Of a DNA stretch of 64,000 nucleotides, positions 37,263-49,300 are shown in pieces. The DNA lies in assembly GCA_933228675.1 (NCBI GenBank), contig OW121744.1:26086142-26150141 (forward strand), written 5' to 3'. The stretch comes from Stomorhina lunata (Eukaryota; Arthropoda; Insecta; Diptera; Rhiniidae). The notes under the pieces were generated by a model. It searched no databases, had not been told where the DNA came from, and saw nothing but the letters and a program-made list of their open reading frames with translations. The first letter of the stretch is position 1. Each line of letters opens with the position of its first letter. Position numbers and translations under genes: made by a program.

Positions 37263-40200
37263 CTGTCTGTTGAAATCAAGTTTCTGAAGCCCCTGGAGGA
37301 TGGACTTACATAAATTATATATCAGATTTTAGGAAATTCTCCCGCAATGAACGCTATTAAATTTCATTAAAATCGGTTTATAAACACCGAAAATATCGAA
37401 AAAATACCAAAAATTAGACGAAAATTTGAAAATTTTTGATTGAAACACACTTTTAAATAACAAGAGAAAAAAGATACTCCTGGTGTACATGTGATAATAT
37501 GTTATATATCAGATTGTAGGAAATAGTTTTCCAAAGCACTCTGTAAAATTTTATGAAAATCGGTCCATAAACAACTGAGATATCGCCAAAACACTGAATT
37601 TGATGTATCGCAAATTGCCCAAAGTTCGCATTAGAGAATGTTTGTTGAAAAAATGAAATGCAGAAATAGGAAAAACCATCCTCCTTTAGCACGGACCTAC
37701 ATAAATTTTATATCAGATTTTAGGAAATTCCCCCGCCAAGTACGTTATTAAATTTTATCAAAAGCGGTCCATAAACAATTTAGATATCGCCATAACACTG
37801 CATTTGATGTACAGCAAATTGCCCAAAGTACGTGTCTAAGAAATTTTGTTTACATTTTTTAAGTATTGTTTCAGCGATATCTCAGGTGTTTATGGACCGA
37901 TTGTGATGAAATTTGACATCGTTCTTTGTGTGAGGATTTTCTAAAATCTATACTCCACAATCTGATTACGAATACCATTCAAACTGTACCGATCAACTCA
38001 GAATCGGCAGGTGAATCGATTTTGCGACCTCCGTCCGTCTGTTTGTCTGTCTGTCTGTCCGTCCGTCTGTTTGTTTGTCCGTCCGTCTGTTTTTTGTCCG
38101 TCCGTCTATTTGTCTGTAATTTTTTCTGTTGTAGTCAAGTTTTTGGAGCTCCTGTTTTGTCGATATCTCAGGTGTTTATTTTGATGAAATTTAATAGCGT
38201 CTTTCGCAGGGGATTACCTAAATCCTGATGCATTCGGTAATTTGTGGTAGATATAATTTAGCGTTTAAGCGATGGTGTTTTGATCGACAAAGATAAAATT
38301 CAGGGTGGGACAATATCCTGAAATTTTGTGTAAAATCCAGGAGCGCCACAAATCTGATCTTAGCAGACAGACACTCTGCATTAATTTTGTGTCTGACTTT
38401 TGAACATTATGATAACATTTGAGAATGTATTATATATCAAATTATAGGTAATCTTCCTAGGAAGTACAAAAATGCAGCTAACTACATGATATCCGTTAAA
38501 AACCTACATATGTATGTAAGTATCTCACATATCAACGAAAATTTAAATTTTTTAATTGCAATTGGGAGAAATCCGTTCACGTTTGACAATTGATCCCGTA
38601 TAACTTCGCCTAAAATAAGATGATGACATTTAGTAATGGGTGTTTTTTTAGAGGTATAGAATTGCGAATTGAAATAAAACACAAGAAAATCGTTTTAATG
38701 TCCATCAATTTGGCTTTATTGGAAGGATAATTTTATGCCATTAATGTTTAAATATGATTTTGGACATGTGGCCGCCGCGGCTGGCTCGAATAAAGCCAAT
38801 TCTACAGGTCCAATTTTCAACTACTTTTTCGAGCATATGGGGCCGTATGTTGGCAATAACGCCACGAATGTTGGCTTCCAAGTCGCCTAACGTTTCTGGT
38901 TTGTTGGCGTAGACGAGCGACTTCACATATCCCCAAAGAAAATAATCCAGTGGTGTCAAATCGCACGATCTTGGTAGCCAATTGACAGGTCCGCGAAATT
39001 ATGCGCTCATCGAATGTTTCCTTCAATAAATCAATTATGACGTGCGCTGTGTGGCATGTAGTGCCGTCTTGTTGGAACCACAACTCATCCACATTCATGC
39101 CATCCAATTGAGGAACAAAATAGTCGGTTATCATGGCTCTATACCGGTCTCCATTTATGGTAACTGACTCTCCAGCATTATTTCGGAAGAAGTATGGCCC
39201 AATGACTCCACCAGCCCATAGAGCACACCAAACAGTCAGTTTTCGTGAATGTAATGGCGTCTCAAGGGTCTCATGTGGATTCTCTTCACTCCAAATGCGG
39301 CAATTTTGCTTGTTGACGTAGCCATTCAACCAAAAATGAGCCTCATCACTGAACAAAATTTTGCGATGAAAATCAGCATCGAGATCAATCTTATACACCA
39401 AAATCACGACGCATTGCATGGTCTCGCGGCTTTAATTCTTGCACCAGCTGGATCCTGTAAGGTCGCAAGCCAAGATCTTTGCGCAAAATCTTCCATAAAG
39501 TTGATGGACAAAGCTCCAATTGCTGTGCGCGGTGGCGAATCGATGCATTCGGGTCCTTTTCAACACTTTGCTCTACAAGAGCAATTGTTTCTTCGGTGCG
39601 CACTGTTCGACGTCGCTGCGGATGCGTATTATCACATAGAGTAAACGTAGTGCGAAAACGATCCATGGTTAACCGAATTAATTGCTCTGATGGACGATTA
39701 TGTCGACCATAAAATGGACGGAGCTTGCGGTAAACTTCGCGAACTGAACCATTATTTTCGAAATAAATTTGCACGATTTGCAAGCGTTGTTCTTTTGTCA
39801 ACCTGTTCATGATGAAATGGCAAACCAAACTAAAATATTAATCACTTGACAGCTGACAAAATGGCCGCCAGTTAAAAAAGTGATGCCAACTTAAAGTTCT
39901 ATACCTCAATAAAAAACACCCCATATAAAGACGTTGTACAATATTTATATTCAGGGCAATAGCGCCTAAAATAAACTTTCTAGAGGGACAACATTTGACA
40001 AAAGTATTTCTGATCTCTTGAAAAGTTCGATATTGAAAATGGGCGAGCTCTACTCACATTTAGTGAAATCTCCCATATAACCCCGACCGGGAATCGATTT
40101 AATGCTGATAAATTAAATCACATTAAAATTGCACAAGGAACTAGAGCAAAACTTTCCAAACATCCATCGGACAGGTCGAAAGAACAATACATCCCAAATA

Positions 40201-42225
40201 TTATTGATGAAGTGTTCATTTTAATTAATTAACTAACTTTAGATTAATAAGTAAATCTTTAATAACTTTTCCGACAAAGCTGATATCCATCCATTCAAAA
40301 GCTATATATTTCACGTATGTATCTAAAGCTAAGAGTGTATACCCTATAATTTTAAGGCTTATCATTGTTAAAGCTTTGACCTAAATCAGTTCAGAGTTTT
40401 ACATAACTATTTAATCATTAACTTTTAATAGTTGGACAATTCGTATGAATTAAAGCACACAACCCTCACTGGGCACTGTGTTTTTGGATTGCATGCCAGA
40501 ATACTTAAACTTCATCAAATCGATGTGCTATTGCAAATGTAAGGGCATCTACATTTTGAAGCATCTTTTCTGCATGGTTTATCTGGTCTCTCGAACTTTA
40601 TTAAATGTTCGTAAAATATGTGTCTATTTTATTTCGAAGCTACTGGCTGGCTTAAATATGCATTCTCTACTTGTAGTCTAGTAATCATTATTTTTCACAA
40701 AGGGACCACTTTAGAACCCAAGTGAAGCTTCCCTAGACCAGCCACCTGCCCAACCTAACCTTTGGGTGCATAACTATTCTAGATGATGACGCCACCGAAA
40801 AGCTTTTCTTTTTCCGACTCTTAATTTTAAAGATTCTTTGCATATAATACTAGTATAACCAAATTTTGCTTGGAATTACATTAAGTACTTTTGCAGCACC
40901 ATTGGTGAAGGGTATCCAAGATTCGGCAAAGCCGAATATACCACTCTTACTTGTTTTTAATAAAATATTTTCTGAACAAATTTAATTAAAGATTTATTGA
41001 TGAAAAAATTTTCTTTTGAAGAATTTTTTAACAAAAATTTTCTATAGAAAAATTTGTATGATTTTTTATGGAAGAATTTTTGATGCAAAAATTTTCTATA
41101 GAAGAATTTTGATAAAAAACAGACAAATTTTTATAAAAGATTAATCGATGAAAAATTATCATTAGAGACTAATTGTTGAAAATTTGTTATAGAAGAATTT
41201 TTGATTAAACATTTTTTATAGAAGAATTTTTAATGAAATATTTTCTATAGAAAAACTTTGTATGTAAAAATTTTGATGAACAATTTTTATAAAAGACAAA
41301 GCGATGAAATATTTTCATTAAAAACGAATTGAAGAACAATTTGCTATAGAAGATTTTTTGATGAAATATTTTCTATAGAAGAATTTTTGATGAAAAATTT
41401 CTTTAGAAGTTTTTTTGATAAACAATTTTTTGCACAAAAATTTTTGATGATCAATTTTCTATAGAAGAAAAAAAAGAATTTTTATAAAAATTTTTTTATA
41501 AAAGTATCTTTAATAAAATTTTTTGAAAAAAAATGTTGATCAAATATTTATTGTAGAAGAATTTTTGTTAAAAAATTGTCCCGTAAAGATTTTATTATGA
41601 AAACTTTGCTATCGAAGAATTTTTGATGAAAATTTATAGTTTTTTTAATGAACATTTGTTTTTTTTAAATGTTGATGAAAAAATTTTTTCGAAGAAATTT
41701 TTGATAAAAATTGGGAAAAATGAAAAATTTTCTATGAAACAAATTTTAATTTTGAAATTATCTAGACCAAATTTGAAATCGTTTAATGCTGAAAATATCA
41801 TATAATATATATGTATATATATACATATATTAATGTAACTATAGATATGTATATCAATTTAAAGGGTAAGAAAGGACAGCAGTTTCTATTTTAATTAAAA
41901 AAAAAACTTTAGGATTTGTATATTTAAAACCAAAATTTAAATTAATTTATTTATACAAAAAATGTTCTCTTAATAAAATTTAATATAAAATTTGTAGTTT
42001 TACATTAAAACCACAATTTGTGCAAAGTTCATATTTTTTGTTTAATAACAAAAGGAAAATAAATTTAAAATTGTAAATATGTCAAATTAAAATGATAACA
42101 ATAATTTATTATTATCATTTTGATTTTGTATAATTCCATCACGAAAATTGTTCACTTTGTACAATTTTAAATTGATTTAATGCTCTTTAAGTATCAATCA
42201 TACCTTTTTCAATAGTTACAGTCAT
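32979..42225 (-). CDS. MFS/SLC17-type transporter, gene 1 (4 exons, 479 aa)
   Basis: A plasma-membrane type MFS transporter of the SLC17 (phosphate/organic anion cotransporter) group. Coding exons on the minus strand are 42204-42225, 34405-34541, 33264-34337 and 32979-33185. All introns are GT-AG and the total is 1440 nt. Exon 1 encodes only MTVTIEK plus the first base of Gly8, and the frame then continues PFLGMRHMQVFLLF. Family marks are WGYIFTQFPGG followed by KRFGAK (residues 71-90, the MFS loop between helices 2 and 3), R123 in RICQGIFQG, and WSPLEER (144-150). The length fits 12 membrane helices. The C-terminal tail has PWDAEDYLLPKD. Intron 1 is 7.66 kb and holds satellite, a DINE-1-like element and a mariner. 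Close to gene 2. The substrate is unknown; the Drosophila Picot-like group is the nearest family I can name. Confidence 0.9.
34542..35220 (-). other. Intron 1 segment shared with gene 2
   Basis: This part of gene 1's first intron aligns with gene 2's intron at 47884-48001 and 52379-52765 (for example AATCAAGATTATTTAATCTT and GAAGCTACATTTGTCAAATT). It shows that the duplication included non-coding DNA and preserves the empty site of the 4.4 kb insertion near 34755. The 63-residue + frame at 34964-35155 is broken in the other copy and is not called. Confidence 0.75.
35221..37065. repeat. Satellite F in intron 1 of gene 1 (GAAG/GATG type)
   Basis: Divergent units of about 29-31 bp combine AGAAGAATTTTTGATGAAA and TATTTTCTATAG. 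Less homogeneous than the arrays left of 32 kb. It ends at the DINE-1-like insertion and resumes at 40958. Confidence 0.88.
37200..37272. repeat. GTCT microsatellite
   Basis: GTCTGTCTGTC tract inside the DINE-1-like element. It forms the small open frames of C/L/S/V and of TDRQ on the two strands. Confidence 0.95.
38031..38117. repeat. GTCC/GTCT microsatellite, second core copy
   Basis: A degenerate GTCCGTCTGTTTGTCTGTC tract follows the same CAGAATCGGCAGGTGAATCGAT block as the first tract, so the element has an internal duplication. Confidence 0.9.
38636..39926 (-). mobile_element. Tc1/mariner-superfamily transposon, inactive, about 1.29 kb
   Basis: Inverted ends read ATGGGTGTTTTTTTAGAGG (38636 on) and, from the other side, ATGGGGTGTTTTTTATTGAG (to about 39925), both followed by TATAGAA. 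TA flanks at both sides fit a TA target duplication. It contains one broken transposase on the minus strand and is nested inside the DINE-1-like element, so it is younger than that insertion. Confidence 0.85.
38741..39810 (-). pseudogene. Mariner-type transposase, frameshifted
   Basis: A DNA transposase of the IS630-Tc1-mariner group, in three frames. Frame 1 (ATG at 39810) has the helix-turn-helix half (MNRLTKEQRLQIVQ..., then LRKDLGLRPYRIQLVQELKP) and ends in a stop near 39391. Frame 2 has the first catalytic Asp in FSDEAHFWLNGYVNKQN and the second in FQQDGTTCHTA. Frame 3 (to 38741) has the third Asp in SCDLTPLDYFLWGYVKS and the IIFKH end. Two small deletions separate the frames, near 39395 and near 38995. 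After frame repair the last two Asp residues lie about 35-37 residues apart, so it is a DDD type rather than Tc1 DD34E. It cannot encode an active protein. Confidence 0.9.
40958..41800. repeat. Satellite F, continuation after the DINE-1-like insertion
   Basis: The same diverged GAAG/GATG units as at 35221-37065, fading out near 41780 into TATATATGTATATATATA. Confidence 0.85.
41801..42203 (-). other. Intron 1 start of gene 1
   Basis: Unique AT-rich intron DNA. From about 42130 it aligns with gene 2's intron start near 53037 (CCATCACAAAAATTGTTCAC there). The splice donor is GTATGA at 42203-42198. Confidence 0.6.
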
Positions 42226-42510
42226 TTTATTATCCTTTTTTATTTATTTGAAAAATATTTCAATTTATAATTCTTTATATATTTTTTCCAATTCACAAAA
42301 TTTCATATTTTGAAATATTTTCCAAAATTCTCTTTAACTCTTGTTAAAACACGTCTGGAGCACACGACCTAAATAAACTTTTTGAAATCAAACTCGATTT
42401 CTAACTGATATTAAAGCGTTTAACTGGTAATTTAAATTTTTGCCTCATATCTACTCAGTTAATACTCCTGCCAATACTCGGGGAACCGACGACTGGCTCT
42501 ATATAATCTC
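42226..42510 (-). promoter_or_regulatory. 5' UTR and promoter region of gene 1
   Basis: Conserved with gene 2 upstream DNA (53130-53405) over about 300 bp, far better than the surrounding repeats. Read on the minus strand it has a TATA-like TTATATAG (42499-42506), then CGGTTCCCCGAGTATTGGCA, a GGTCGTGTGCTCCAGACGTG block and the start codon at 42225. Conservation between paralogues and position suggest the core promoter; the start site is not determined. Confidence 0.55.
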
Positions 42511-42766
42511 AAAAATAATAAAAATAACTGAAATAAAAATATAAAAGAATTTTATAAACAAACGAAACGGTTTCTAAAGAATAAACGTGATAACTATTTT
42601 TTTCTGTTATAATATTTTTTATGTTTACAGACAGTTATTATGACTTTATTAGCCCAGTTAGTAGATGAGCATTTAATTTAATTCTGCTCTCAATTGTTGG
42701 CTGGAATGCAAACAATATCAGCAAATAATGCTTTAGTGTCGATGCAATAAATGTCAAATCAAATTA
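42511..42766. other. Upstream spacer of gene 1
   Basis: Unique AT-rich DNA between the conserved promoter region and the CACTGTG inverted end at 42767. No other feature seen. Confidence 0.5.
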
Positions 42767-42803
42767 CACTGTGTAACAAAATATTTTCGCAATGTCGACT
42801 TAC
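42767..42803 (+). mobile_element. Left CACTGTG inverted end
   Basis: CACTGTGTAACAAAAT starts at 42767 after a TA. Together with GCAATGTCGACTTA further in, it matches the inverse of the end at 56717-56752 (CACTGTGCAACAAGAT, then GCAAGGTCCGACTATA). Satellite F begins just inside. It is either one end of a composite 14 kb unit or a lone end of a related small element. Confidence 0.6.
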
Positions 42804-43570
42804 AGTTAATGAAGAGTTTTGAATGAAAAATTTTTTCTAGAAGAATTTTGGACGAAAAATTTTTGACGAAAAATTTTTGATGAACAATTTTTGACGAAAA
42901 ATTTTTGATGACAAATTTTCTTTAGAAGAATTTTTAATAAAAACATTTTTCATAGACAAATTTTTCATAAAAAATTTTCTATAGAAAAATTTTTGATGCC
43001 AACTTTTCTTTAGAAGAATTTTTGATAAAAAATTTTTTATAGAAAAATTTTTCATAAAAAATTTTTTGATGACAATTTTTCTGTAGAAAAATTTTTCATC
43101 AAAATCTTCTATAGACGAATTTCTACAGAAGAATCTTTGATGAAAAATTTTCTAAAAAATTTTTATATAAGAATTTTTGATAAAAAAAAAAATTCTATAG
43201 AAAAATTTTCTAAAAAATTTCTGTAGAAGAATTTTTGATAAAAAAAAATTTCTATAGAAAAATTTTTGATGAAAAATTTTCCATAGAAGAATTTTTGATA
43301 AAAAATTTGATGACAAATTTTCTACATAAGAATTTTTATTGAAAAATTTCTATATAAGAGTCTTTTACGAAAATTTTTTATAGGAGAATTTTTTAAGAAA
43401 AATTTTCTATAGAAGAATTTTTGAGAAAATATTTTCTATACAAGAATTTTTGATGAAAAATTTTCTGTAGAATAATATTTGATAAAAAAATTTTTATAGA
43501 AAAAATTTTATTAAAAATTTTCTATAAGAGAATTTTTGATGAAAAATTTTCAGAAATTTTTTTTTTTTTG

Positions 43571-43840
43571 TTCAGTCGATGATCTTCACTTTAACTTATG
43601 GTTTATGAACATAATTCTAAAATGTTTTGTTTGTAAATAAGTATTAATGCGAGGTTTTCGATCTGTCTAAATTGGGGATAATCCTCCTGAAGAGATAGCC
43701 TAACCAACCATCGAAACGCGTGAAGGAATTTTTGGTTTCTCCGCAAACAATTTTTTACTTTTTATCAATTAATTGGTCTGTTACATTAATAAATAAATGT
43801 AACAGATTTGGGATCAAATGCAAATAGTCATTCTTTTTGG
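43571..43840 (+). repeat. Ribozyme module, inverted copy
   Basis: The same landmarks as at 26581 in reverse order and on the opposite strand (CAGTCGATGATC, GCGAGGTTTTCGATCTGTCT, ribozyme region, CTCCGCAAACAATTTTTTAC, GGGATCAAATGC). It is embedded in satellite F rather than E, so the module is dispersed across satellite families. Confidence 0.82.
43682..43727 (+). ncRNA. Hammerhead ribozyme motif, probably inactive
   Basis: TCCTC, CTGAAGA (43687-43693) and GAAA (43713-43716) are kept. Stem II has one mismatch (GATAG with CCATC). The cleavage triplet GTC followed by GAGGA has become GTGAAGGA, so the residue at the scissile position is G, which hammerheads do not cleave. Confidence 0.6.
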
Positions 43841-46291
43841 AAAATTTTCCTATAAGAATTTTTGATGATAATTTTTCTATAGAAGAATTTTTGTTAAAAA
43901 ATTTTCTATCGAAAAATTTTGAAAAATTTTTGATAAAAACTTTTTCATAGAAGAATTTTTGATGAACAATTTTCTACAGAAGAATTTTTAAGGAAATTTT
44001 TACTATAAACAAATTTTTGATGAAAATTTTTGATATCAAATTTTCTGTAGAACAATTTTTTATAATAAAACTTTTAATGAAAAATTTTTTATGAAAGAAT
44101 TTTTGATGAAAAATTTTCTATAAAGGATTTTTTGACGAAAAATTTGCTATAGAAAAACTTTTGATGAAAATTTTTCTCTAAGATAAATTTTGATGAAAAA
44201 TTTTATATAGAGGAATTTTTGGTCAAAAATTTTTTATAGAAAAATTTTAGATGAACAATTTTCTATAGAAGAATGTTTAAAAAATTTTCTGTAGAAGAAT
44301 TTTTGATAAAAAATTTTCTATAAAAGAGTTTTTGATAACAATTTTTTTATAGAAGAAATTTTGAAGAAAAATTTTTGATAAAAAAATTTTATATAGAAAA
44401 ATTTTTAATGAACAATTTTTATAGAAAAAATTTTCATGAAAAATGTTTGATGAAATATTTTCTATAAAAAAATATTTCATGAAATATTTTCTATAGAAAA
44501 ATATTTGATGAAATATTTTCTATACCAAAAAAATATTTTATGAACTATTTTCTATAGAAAAATATTTGATGAAAAATTTTCTATAGAAAAATATTTGATA
44601 AAAAATTTTCTATAGAAAAATTTTTTTATGAAAAATTTTCTATAGAAAAATTTTTTTATGAAAAATTTTCTATAGAACAGTTTTTTATGAAAAATTTTCT
44701 ATAGAAAATTTTTTTTGAAATATTTTCTATAGAAACATTTTTGAAGAAAAATTTTCTATAGAAAAATTTTTGATGAAAAATTTTCTATAGAAAAAATTTT
44801 GATGAAAAATTTTCTATAGAAAAAGTTTTGATGAAAAATTTTCTATAGAAAAAGTTTTGATAAAAAATTTTCTATAGAAAAAGTTTTGATAACAAATTTT
44901 CTATAGAAAAATTTTTGATTTCTTTCCTATAGAAAAATTTTAGATAAAAAATTTTCAATAGAAAAATTTTTCATGAAAAATTTTCTATAGAAAAATTTAT
45001 GATGAAAAATTTTTAATTTAATTTTAATAAAAAATTTTCTATAGAAACATTTTTGATAAAAAATTTTCTAGAAAAATTTTTGATGAAAAATGTTCAATCG
45101 AAAAATTTTTGATGAAAAATTTTCTATAGAAAAATTTATGATGAAAAATTTTTAATGAATAATTTTCAATAAAAAAATTTTAATAAAAAATTTTTTATAG
45201 AAGAATTTTTGATGAAAAATTTTCTAAAGCAAAACAAAAACAAAATAAAAATTTTTTTATGAAAAGTTTTCTGTAGAAGAATTTTCGATGAAAAATTTTC
45301 TAAAGAATAATTTTTGATAAAAAAAATTGTTTATAAAAATTTTCTAAGAAGAACTTGTGGTGAAAAATTTTCTATAGAAGAATTTTTGATCAAAAATATT
45401 CTGTAACCTTATTATTGATGGAAAATTTTCTATAGAAGAATTTTTGATGGAACATTATGTGTAGAATAGTTTTTGATATAAAATATTTTATGGAAGAGTT
45501 TTCGATGAAAAATTTTCTGTAGAAGAATTTTTGATAAAAAATTTTCTATAGAAGAATTTTTGATGAAAAATTTTCTATATAAGAGTTTTCGATAAAAATT
45601 TTTCATAGAAGAATTTTTGATGAAAAATTATCTAAAGAAGAATTTTTGGAGAAAATTATTTATATAGATGATTTTTTACAGCAAAATTTTTCTATAGAAG
45701 AATTTTTAGAGAAAAAATTTTCTATAGAAGAATTTTTAGAGAAAAATTTTTGTGTACAAGAATTTTTGATGATAAATTTTCTATAAAAGAATTTTTGATA
45801 AAAAATTTTCTTTAAGATAAATTTTGATAAACAAATTTCTATAGAAAAATTTTGAATGAACATTTTCTATGAAAGAATTTTGGACCAAAATTTTTCTATT
45901 AAAGTATTTTTGATGAAAAATTTTAGATAGAAGAACTTAAAAAAAAACTCTATAGAAAAATTTTTGGTAAACATTTTCTATTAAAAATATTAATGAAAAA
46001 TTTTTTATAGAAAAATTTTTTTAAAAGAATTTTTGATAAAAATTTTTGCTAAAAAGTTCTTTATAGAAAAATTTTTGTTAAAAAAGTTTTTATAGAGAAA
46101 TTTTTTATAGAACAATTTTTAATGAAAAATTTTATGTAGAAAAATGTTTGATGAAAAATTTTCTATTTTCTATTTTGGATAAAAATTTTTTTATGAAAAA
46201 TTTTTCTATGAAGCTATACTATTTGCATCGGATTGTGAACTGGACTATTGTATATTTAAAAATTTAGTTATACATTTTTTATGTATATGAA

Positions 46292-46297
46292 TTTATT
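46292..46297 (-). terminator. Poly(A) signal candidate of transporter gene 2
   Basis: AATAAA on the minus strand about 40 nt after the stop codon of gene 2. Satellite begins about 75 bp further on, so the 3' UTR must be short or run into repeat. Confidence 0.5.
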
Positions 46298-46336
46298 ACT
46301 AAAAACAAATAATTGAAAATATCACATATCCTCGTA

Positions 46337-49300
46337 CTACAATTCTTTGGTCTCAGTGGCTTGTTTAGTATTATCAGTTTGAACAGTAGCTTCTGTCGAA
46401 ATTTCAGCATCTTTGGGTAATAGATAGTCATCAGCGTCCCAGGGCTGTAACTCTGCACTACCCCAAACAATAAAGGCTATGCTACCGAAAAGGTAAACCG
46501 CAGAAGCAGTCAGGAAGACAATTTGCCATTCGATGCGATTTTTCTGTAATAAATATAAAAATTTACCTTGTAAATTAAATTTGAATTAAACATTTCTAAG
46601 AATTCAAATTACCGTATCCGTAACTATAACGCCCACTATCAAAGGTGTTATGAGTGCGAAAAAATTGGCTATGGTATTAACAATACCCATTAGAATGCCA
46701 GCATGATTGGGTGACAAATCAATGGTATTTAAGATACTGCCTATAGTAGTGCCACTATTAACGGACACCAGCACCGTCAGTAAGGTTATGGCCAAGGTTT
46801 TATCACTTTCATCCAAAAATCCAATTCCTATCAAACCTGCAGCTGGTACCAAAAAGGCTATAGAGTTAAACGTTTTCCTCATCCCTGTTAAAGTCAAAAG
46901 TTGTTTGTTCTGCACTAACTCGGCAATAAAAATAAAGACATAAGACATGGCCCACATGCCCAAAAAGGGTAAAGCCGAGAATAGAGCATTACTTTTGATC
47001 TCCAATCCTAAGACTCCATTCATATAGCGAGGGGTTTGAGTCTGTAGAATACTTATACCATAGGCATGGGCACAGCGCGCTATGAGTAAGGCTATGAAAG
47101 CAGCCGATAGACAGATAGCTTTCCAAGGTACTGGTATTTTTTGCTTATGAAAATCATCTGCATGCTTTAAAGATGACTCTATATAATGTTTTTCTTTTTC
47201 ACTAATAAAGCGAGATTGGGTGGGATTGTTTGCGCTAAAGATGAGCCAAAGAACACACCATATAAAGCTCAGTCCAGCTGAGACATAAGAAATTCCTGGC
47301 CAGCCCATAGAACCTTCTGCTATAATGCCACTTATACCCAAAGCCAAAACAGTACCGCATTCAATACCAGACTGGCTAAGGGCACCCAGACGTGTACGCT
47401 CCTCTATGGGTGACCATTTAGCCAAATGCTCGTGAATACAAGGAAACACTGTACCCTGGAAAATGCCCTGACATATACGTATCACACAAAACGCCTGCCA
47501 ACCACCCCAAGTTACACACCAGGGAGTTAGAGCACTTAGTAAAGCAGTGAAAAAGGTCGATAAAAACATGATTATTTTTGCACCAAAACGTTTACTTAAA
47601 GCACCACCCGGAAATTGGGTAATAACATAGCCCCAGTGAAAACTGGAGATTATATAGGAAATTTGTTTTTCGCTCCAGTCAAATTCCTGTAGAGAAAATC
47701 AAAAAGAATTTTTAATAAATTTAAAAAATAAAGAAAATTGATTTACCGGAAAATCTGGATTAGAAGTTGCCGCATTTGTCATGGCTACCACGGCAACGCC
47801 AATATTTAAACGACTGACATAGATCACGACAATATTGAAGAACAGCAAAAAGGTCTGCATATGACGCATTCCCAAAATGGGCCCTGAAAGGAAGCAACAT
47901 TTTAAGCAACATAAGTTATAGAAAATTTAAAAATTTTTTTTTTTATCAAATTAAGTTATTGACCCCGATTTTGTTATATGGATTATCACCTGTTTTAATT
48001 ACACTGTGCTCGATAAAAAAAAATCGACAAAAAAGAGACCTAGTGGGTAAATATAATTCGAATGCGTAAAATTCAACCTTTTTAGGTTAGTTCTAGTTTT
48101 CGAGATATAGCGTTATTCAAAAAATAGAGGAGGTTGCGCAATAAATATTCGCATAACTCGAAAACTCCTTATTTGCTTCAACTAAATAAAAAAACCGAAA
48201 TTCGACAAGAAAATTATCTTTCAGGAGTATTAATTGCTTTTTTAATCTGATAAGTCGTTTTGGAAATAAATTTTTTTGTTTGCAAAAAAAAATATTTTTT
48301 TTTAAAAAATCACAAAAATAATCAAAAAAAAATTTTTTTTTGCAAACAAAAAAAATTATTTCCAAAACGACTTATCGAATTAAAAAAGCAATTAAAACTT
48401 CTGGAAGAAAATTTTGTTGTCGAATTTCGGTTTTTTTTATTCTGTTGAAGAAAATAAACAGTTTTCGAGTAATGCGAATATTTATTGCGCAACCTCCTCC
48501 ATTTATTAAAACGACTGCTCAGATTTATAAACAATTAGTGTTTCTGAAAGATCATTTTGTTGTCGAGTTTCGGTTTTTTTACTTACTATAAAAAAATAAA
48601 CAGTTTTCGATTCAAGCGAATATTTATTGCGCAACCTCTTCCATTTTTTTATAACGCCATTTCTCTTAAACTAGAACTTAAAAATTTATAAACAAACGAA
48701 ACGGTTCGTAGAGAATAAACATAAAAACTAATTATTTCCGTTAAAATATTTTTTTTTATGACAAATTTTTATAAGCAGTATTTTTAGTAAAAACTGTCCC
48801 ATAGAAAAAATTAGAATGAAAATTTTGCTATAAAAAAATTCTTAATAAAATTTTTTTTTTGACGAAAATTTTCCAAAGAAAATTTTTTCATAAAAATTGT
48901 CTTTAGAAGAATTTTGGATAAAAAAAATTCTGTAGACAAATTTTTAATGAAAAATTTTCTATCAAAGAATTTTTGAGGAAAAATTTTCGGTAGAAAAATT
49001 TTTGGTAAAAAAAAAAATTCTATAGAATCTTTTATGAAAAATTTTTTATAGAAGAATTTTTTATGAAAAATTTTCTACACAAAAATTTTTGATGAAAAAT
49101 TTTTTATAGAAGAATTTTTGATGAAAAATTTTCTATAGAAGAATTTTTGATGAAAAATTTTCCATAGAAGAATTTTTGATGAAAAATTTTCTATAGAAGA
49201 ATTTTTGATGAAAAATTTTCCATAGAAGAATTTTTGATGAAAAATTTTCTATAGAAGAATTTTTGATGAAAAATTTTCTGTAGAAGAATTTCTAATAAAA

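Larger units (their letters stand above)
37066..40957 (+). mobile_element. DINE-1/Helentron-like element with nested mariner
   Basis: Starts TATACCCTTCACC and, a few bases on, GGTGAAAGGGTATT. The 3' end has GGTGAAGGGTAT (40904-40915), a terminal hairpin ATTCGGC-AAA-GCCGAAT (40921-40937) and CTCTTACTTGTTTTT. Inverted subterminal repeats, a near-terminal GC hairpin, an ACTTGTTT end and a GTCT microsatellite core match what is known of DINE-1/INE-1 (non-autonomous Helentrons). The host-side T-rich junction fits T/T insertion. The core module (CCGATCGACTCAGAATCGGG then GTCT repeats) occurs twice, at 37160 and 37990. Removing the mariner leaves about 2.6 kb. It interrupts satellite F inside intron 1. 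Confidence 0.75.
42812..46215. repeat. Satellite F between genes 1 and 2
   Basis: GAAG/GATG-type units, interrupted at 43571-43840 by an inverted ribozyme module. A cleaner sub-array at 44450-45000 has the spacing AAAAATTTTTGATGAAAAATTTTC plus TATAG. All open frames here are K/F/I/N repeats. Confidence 0.9.

Noticed and set aside
38741..39810. An active mariner transposase
   Set aside because: Two deletions place the three catalytic Asp residues in different frames.
48260..48591. Overlapping 62-83 residue frames at the hairpin
   Set aside because: Produced by the two inverted arms of the foldback element; the same peptide appears on both strands.
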